From positions 4,330,501 through 4,394,500 of the forward strand of contig NC_089444.1 in assembly GCF_026210795.1 (NCBI RefSeq): a stretch of DNA of 64,000 bases, given 5' to 3'. The notes under the pieces were generated by a model, which saw only the letters and a program-made list of their open reading frames with translations, was not told where the DNA came from and did not search any database. Both the position numbers and the translations under genes were made by a program. Source of the stretch: Rhizophagus irregularis. Taxonomy: Eukaryota > Glomeromycota > Glomeromycetes > Glomerales > Glomeraceae. Each line of letters begins with the position of its first letter. Within the stretch, counting starts at the first letter, position 1. Positions 59,542 to 64,000 of the stretch are shown one piece after another.

Positions 59542-62059
59542 TTATATATATTTCCCATCATTATAATCTTGATTTATTTATTAACTATTAATAACTTTTC
59601 TTTTTATCAAACGTGTTTCAAAAAAAAAATTATAATCAAATGTGTTTCAAAAAAAAAGCATTTCTATTACTATACTACCAAATTTGTATTTCAAAAGCTG
59701 ATCTGCGTTGCTTTATTAATGTGTAAAAAAAACGTGGTGATATGTAACACACACGGTCTTCATTTTTTTTATTTGCAAAGAATTTTTTTTACAGAAGCTT
59801 TCATTAGTATAATACATTAAATTTAACTATAAAAACTGTGAAAGTATATTATAAAAATTTGAATTAGTTCATTAATAGTTAGTAATTAGTAGTTAATTAG
59901 TAATTTAAATGGAAAAATTAACTTTGAAAGTAATTTGAAACCTAGTATTTGGTATTGCACATGTGTTTGGTATCAAAGGAGTTGTAAAACGTCCATTGCC
60001 TTGTACAAATAAATTTTGGAAGCAATTAAAGCATAAGCATGAACTTAAACATATAGTAATAAAATATTAAATTTTTTAATTTATTAAAATTTATCATAAT
60101 TTTGGTGATAAAATTATGATATCACTGCTGGCAGAAAATTTTGACATTTTGGTGTATTACTCTATGATCATTGGATGCAAAATGGCGCAATAAATAAGCC
60201 AATTTGCTAACATTTTGACATATTATTTCTCATCTATTGTACCTGGAGATATGAAACCATTACCATTTGTGAGACAACTCTAATGAAGCAGAACAGTATT
60301 GCAAGGGAATGGAAGGATATTCATAAAAGTTTATGTCTTAATTTAGCGTAAAAACAATGGGAGCGAGGTAACACAGCATAAAAAATGGAACAATTTTAAC
60401 ACGAGACATTCCTATTGTTTAATTGTCATGATCACCGTTTAAACCGATCTATTTTAAGATAACAATCCGTACTACGGAGACATGACATGCTACACGTAAC
60501 ACGTTACAGTCGTTACATTCGTTACAATACACTTAAAAATACACTTAAACTTATACAGGGTAATATAAATATATAATAATAATTTACTTATCCCTGTTTT
60601 TCCGTGGTTTTTTATTCCATGTTATTTCCGTAAATGTATCATATTCACGGAGTTTATTAGCCTCAAACATGAAAATTATCCAAGTTACTTAAATTATTTT
60701 CTCATAAATGTATCATATTCACGGAGTTTTTTCAGGAATTACGTTTTACAAAGGTTAGTTTAATTAGTATTTCTATTTAACTTATAATTATGAATAATAG
60801 TTACTAATTATTCTATTACTATTAAAAATTAAAGTAATTATATTTTATTCTTATTACCTTATTATTACTGTCCAAAAGAATTTAATAACCAGTATTTAAA
60901 AAATTTATAAAATATTTATAGTATTAATAATAAAAATTGATAAATATATAGTATATATACTACAATTAGTACAATATGTAAATCCATCATCATCTACTAT
61001 ATACCGCACAATGAGGATAAAGAAAGAGAGAAAAATTATTCTCTTAACACTGTGACTTGAAATTGACTAAAATCAAGACGTAAGTTTAGTCAATCGTGCG
61101 TTCAAATTAGCAATATCTATAATTACTGCGGTTATCGAGCACTACAGATCAATCAGATCATGTACCTTACCATACTTTTTATAAAAACATAACGAATGAT
61201 AAATGTTTTTCGACTTTATATTTAAAATCATTCGAGTATGACGTCTTGACACGTGCTTTGAATTTCATATGAGAAAGATATCGGCAAAATGCATAACCAC
61301 GCCAAAGTAATAATGAAGTTATGTTTATTTACAGTAAAATTAACTTATCGATAATTTATTGAAAATTATCTCAATTATCTAAACATAACAACGGATTCTA
61401 ATTAAAATATAAATAAAGTGAACTTTGACCAGATTACTAGTTAGTTAATGTAAATATTTGAGTTTATTAGTACGATATTGATGATAACTGAAACTTGCAA
61501 AGTAATTAATGTTCTTCAGATTTTTTGCATTATATCTTTATATAATTTACTAGGGTATGATATTAAGAGATGATACTGAACAATGATACCCTATAAAAAA
61601 TGTTTGTCCGATAAATATTCGGAATGAGGTCAATTTTCCGCTATTATACAATATTTGATAAATGTCCAATAAATGTCAAATAAATGTTCGGAATGGGGTC
61701 GATTTTCCGAACAAAAAACCGAACAGTGTTTGGACAATATTTTTTTATAGGGATAACATTAAAATGATAGGATAAAAATTAAAACAAATAGATCTCTTAA
61801 GTAATTATTTAACAATCTGCTATTGATAAAAAGAATTATATTATATATGAATTTTTATTATATTTAATTTTTAATTTTTTAAATATCACATTTTTAATGA
61901 AAAGAATCCGATAGACAATATATACTAGTATATAAATTAAAAACTCTGGCTACGTGTTATATGCCATTGCCTCGAATTACTTCGAATTATCTAGCCCATC
62001 CTAGAAACCTTTCAAAAGCTGTATCTTCATTTTATATTTTTCTTGTCTTACTTTCCGTT
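59542..62059. other. Intergenic with small repeats
   Basis: No gene supported. A 25 bp direct repeat containing TAAATGTATCATATTCACGG occurs at 60631-60655 and 60705-60729. A MITE lies at 61589-61752 (separate entry). Confidence 0.5.
61589..61752. mobile_element. 164 bp MITE with CCCTATAAAAAA ends
   Basis: The left end CCCTATAAAAAATGTTTGTCC (given in part) pairs with the right end, reverse complement CCCTATAAAAAAATATTGTC. Interior carries repeated TGTTCGGAATGGGGTC and ATATTCGGAATGAGGTC. Flanks end and start with ATA, so a 3 bp duplication is possible. Confidence 0.75.
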
Positions 62060-64000
62060 TCAAAAATTAACATACGCCATAATTTCTTTCTTTACAAATA
62101 GCTCGGATTCCTCATCTAAAGTCTGTATATAAATCAAAGGATATAAAAAATCAATGATTTGGCTTATTAATTACTCTTTGATATTTAGTGCAAATAGTAG
62201 TCAACATACCATCATCATTCCTTTGGTTAAGTCTTCAGCTGACTTTTTATTACGTAAATGATCAATACCAAAAGAGACTAATTCATATTCTTGTACGCCG
62301 AGATATTCAACAATTCTTTTACTTACAAATGGCTGTAACTTTTTGCTAAGAATATTCTGTTGTGAAATTATTTATGTTAACAGTTAATAAAAAATTTTCT
62401 TTAAAAAAGGAAAAAAATTATGAACCACATATGAAACTTACCTCCTTTATCCGTTGGTATAGTCGCCACTAATTCTTTAACTAATTTTCTTTTTCCTTTC
62501 TTCGGTTTTGTTTTTATCGTCCTCATTATCACTATATTTCAAAGGAACTAAAATTCGACGTTTACGTTTTGACTTAATACCTTCTTCATCGTCAAATTCC
62601 TCATCTTCAGCTAGCGCCATTAATGCCGCACGACGTTTTGATGTAAGATTAAGAGTTAGTTTTGGTTTAACGCTATTATTTTGTGAAACACCATTTGTGG
62701 CAAGCGTTAAAATTTCTTTTTTATTGTTTAATTCTGCTTCCATAGCTTCTTCACGCTGCTTTCTTTCTTCCTCGAGTGTCTGTAATCGATGTTGCTCAAG
62801 CTCAATTTCTTGCTGTTCTCGCAACCTATCTGCCTCATCTATAGTCAATTCACGTGCTCTGAACTGACCACCAACGAGATCTACATAAATTATAAAAAAA
62901 GTTAAAATTCATAATTTCTCCGTTAAATTGATTACAAGATGAATGTGATATATACCTAGTACCTGTCTTTGTAATATTCTTCTTGACCGCTATCAGCTTC
63001 AATGTCATCGCCCCATTCCGCTAACTTCCTCGCCATTATTTCCCGATCTCGAATTTGTTTTTCTCTAGCATCTAAATCTCGTTCTGCTTCACGTCCACGA
63101 TTGTTGCCATTGTTTCTTCTCTATGTTGCCATCTTCTTTCTCTAATATAAGATAATTATTATTAAAATCAGTATATACATCCAAAAACAAATTTTAAATA
63201 ATTTAATATACCGATTTAAAAGCCATTTCCGTTTCAGTTTTTCTTTTAGCTTGTCTGCGTTGTTCCTATTCTTTATCGTCTAATAAGATTCGCGTCTTAA
63301 TTCACTTGCAGGAACAAAATTTACTGGTTGATGATAATGTACATGATATTGCCGATCTCGATCTCTATCGGCTTTCTTTCTCTCTCACGCTCTCTCTCTA
63401 TTTTCCCTTCCATGTGAACGTTCTCTTTCTTTTTCAGCTTTAGCTCTACGATTTGCTCGTTCTCCATCTTCTCTCTGACGCTCTCGTTCTCTTGCTGCAG
63501 CACGTTCTCGAAAGAATGTTATTTCTCGGTAAATAACGAAGATCCTTTTGATCTAGAGGAAGATCAGCCGGTAAATGTGTCATCATCCTTTTCTCCATGT
63601 TCTGTTTTTATTTCTGTAGCTGGTGATGTTCGATGAGCTAGTTTATTTTCATGCTGCAAATTTACAGATCTTTTCTATCCTGTGGCTTAGTCATGTCTTC
63701 AACAACGCATTTTTATCTAACTCTGTATCATGCTGAAAGATAATAATTGATATCAATTATGATAGCTAAAAAAAAAGAAAAAAATTATTTCTATAGTTTA
63801 ATACAGACCTTCCTGGCCTTGAAGCCTCATATTGAGCAAGATATTTTCTTATATTTTCATCGGCTTTAACTTATAATATATGTGGATAAATGGTGTATAT
63901 ATAAATATATATAATTTAGATGAAGAATTAGGACCAAAAAATAATTTATCAAGAAGTGATTGCTTACTATTAACTTTTTTATCGTCACCCGAAACTTCAC
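62060..64000 (-). pseudogene. RBM25-like splicing factor pseudogene, minus-strand copy with PWI remnant (runs off right edge)
   Basis: From the right edge: SGDDKKVNSKQSLLDKL, the RE domain (RERAAARERERQREDGERAN near 63480), ADRDRDRQY, REREAERDLDAREKQIRD-like sequence (about 63060-63100), then an open stretch 62477-62848 (DEADRLREQQEIELEQHRLQ; KRRAALMALAEDEEFDDEEG; KRKRRILVPLKYSDNEDD), and finally a PWI-type domain: NILSKKLQPFVSKRIVEYLG, FGIDHLRNKKSAEDLTKGMM, then after an intron TLDEESELFVKKEIMAYVNF and stop at 62060. Frames break at several places (TGA at 63385-63387; stop after LRRESY near 63280; an extra T at the SRWW exon start near 62868). Better preserved than the plus copy but still not translatable as one protein. 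The PWI end is shorter than usual. Confidence 0.85.

Noticed and set aside
1-64000. CRISPR arrays, operons or bacterial riboswitches
   Set aside because: Spliced genes and fungal families rule out a prokaryotic origin, and no direct-repeat/spacer array of that type is present.

Overview
The window looks like nuclear DNA of an arbuscular mycorrhizal fungus, most probably Rhizophagus or a close relative (Glomeromycotina). The reasons are the very AT-rich sequence with long A/T homopolymers, short introns with GTAAGT donors and TTTTAG/TTACAG acceptors, and above all a protein kinase of the type expanded in that lineage, with phrases such as EWIPYNQFNEIKE, SDMGLC, YGVMPYV and EVLRGKPYT. This assignment rests on recognition of family wording, not on a search.

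Layout. 1-1148 (-): a partial zinc-finger protein running off the left edge, followed by tandem repeats and a MITE. 4777-5411 (-): a small secreted cysteine-containing protein. 8512-10230 (-): a complete cytochrome P450. 13790-14460 (+): a small single-pass membrane protein. 16968-19307 (+): a six-exon, short eIF4G-type translation factor (MIF4G + MA3). 21050-25821: a 4.8 kb element with inverted repeats of about 0.55 kb, holding telomere-like repeats, a 144 bp palindrome and a long polypurine tract. 26925-31158 (+): a kinase gene with a tandem array of duplicated phase-0 exons. 34180-40785: a nest of mobile elements, in which long T-rich/A-rich inverted arms enclose a degraded minus-strand LTR retroelement that itself carries a hAT-type MITE and a pogo-like MITE. 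41410-42310: a region of splice-site-like repeats. 43375-44049 (-): a low-complexity protein. 47595-52385 (+) and 62060-64000 (-): two broken, inverted copies of an RBM25-like splicing factor gene. One carries a 2.4 kb insertion in an intron and the other keeps the empty site. 52859-55352: a Mutator-like inverted-repeat element filled by a tandem array of micro-exon/intron-like units. 56053-59403 (-): a seven-exon polytopic membrane protein with a signal peptide and a large ectodomain, interrupted by one apparent single-base frameshift.

The genes do not form a pathway. Intact-looking genes (P450, eIF4G-like, membrane and secreted proteins, kinase) sit as islands between mobile-element debris. 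The strongest candidates for something undescribed are the micro-exon/intron-like tandem array inside a TIR element (53270-54390, with a relative at 41410-42310), the tandem N-lobe exon array of the kinase, and the RBM25-like twin pseudogenes, which share inactivating changes and so were probably duplicated after the gene had died.
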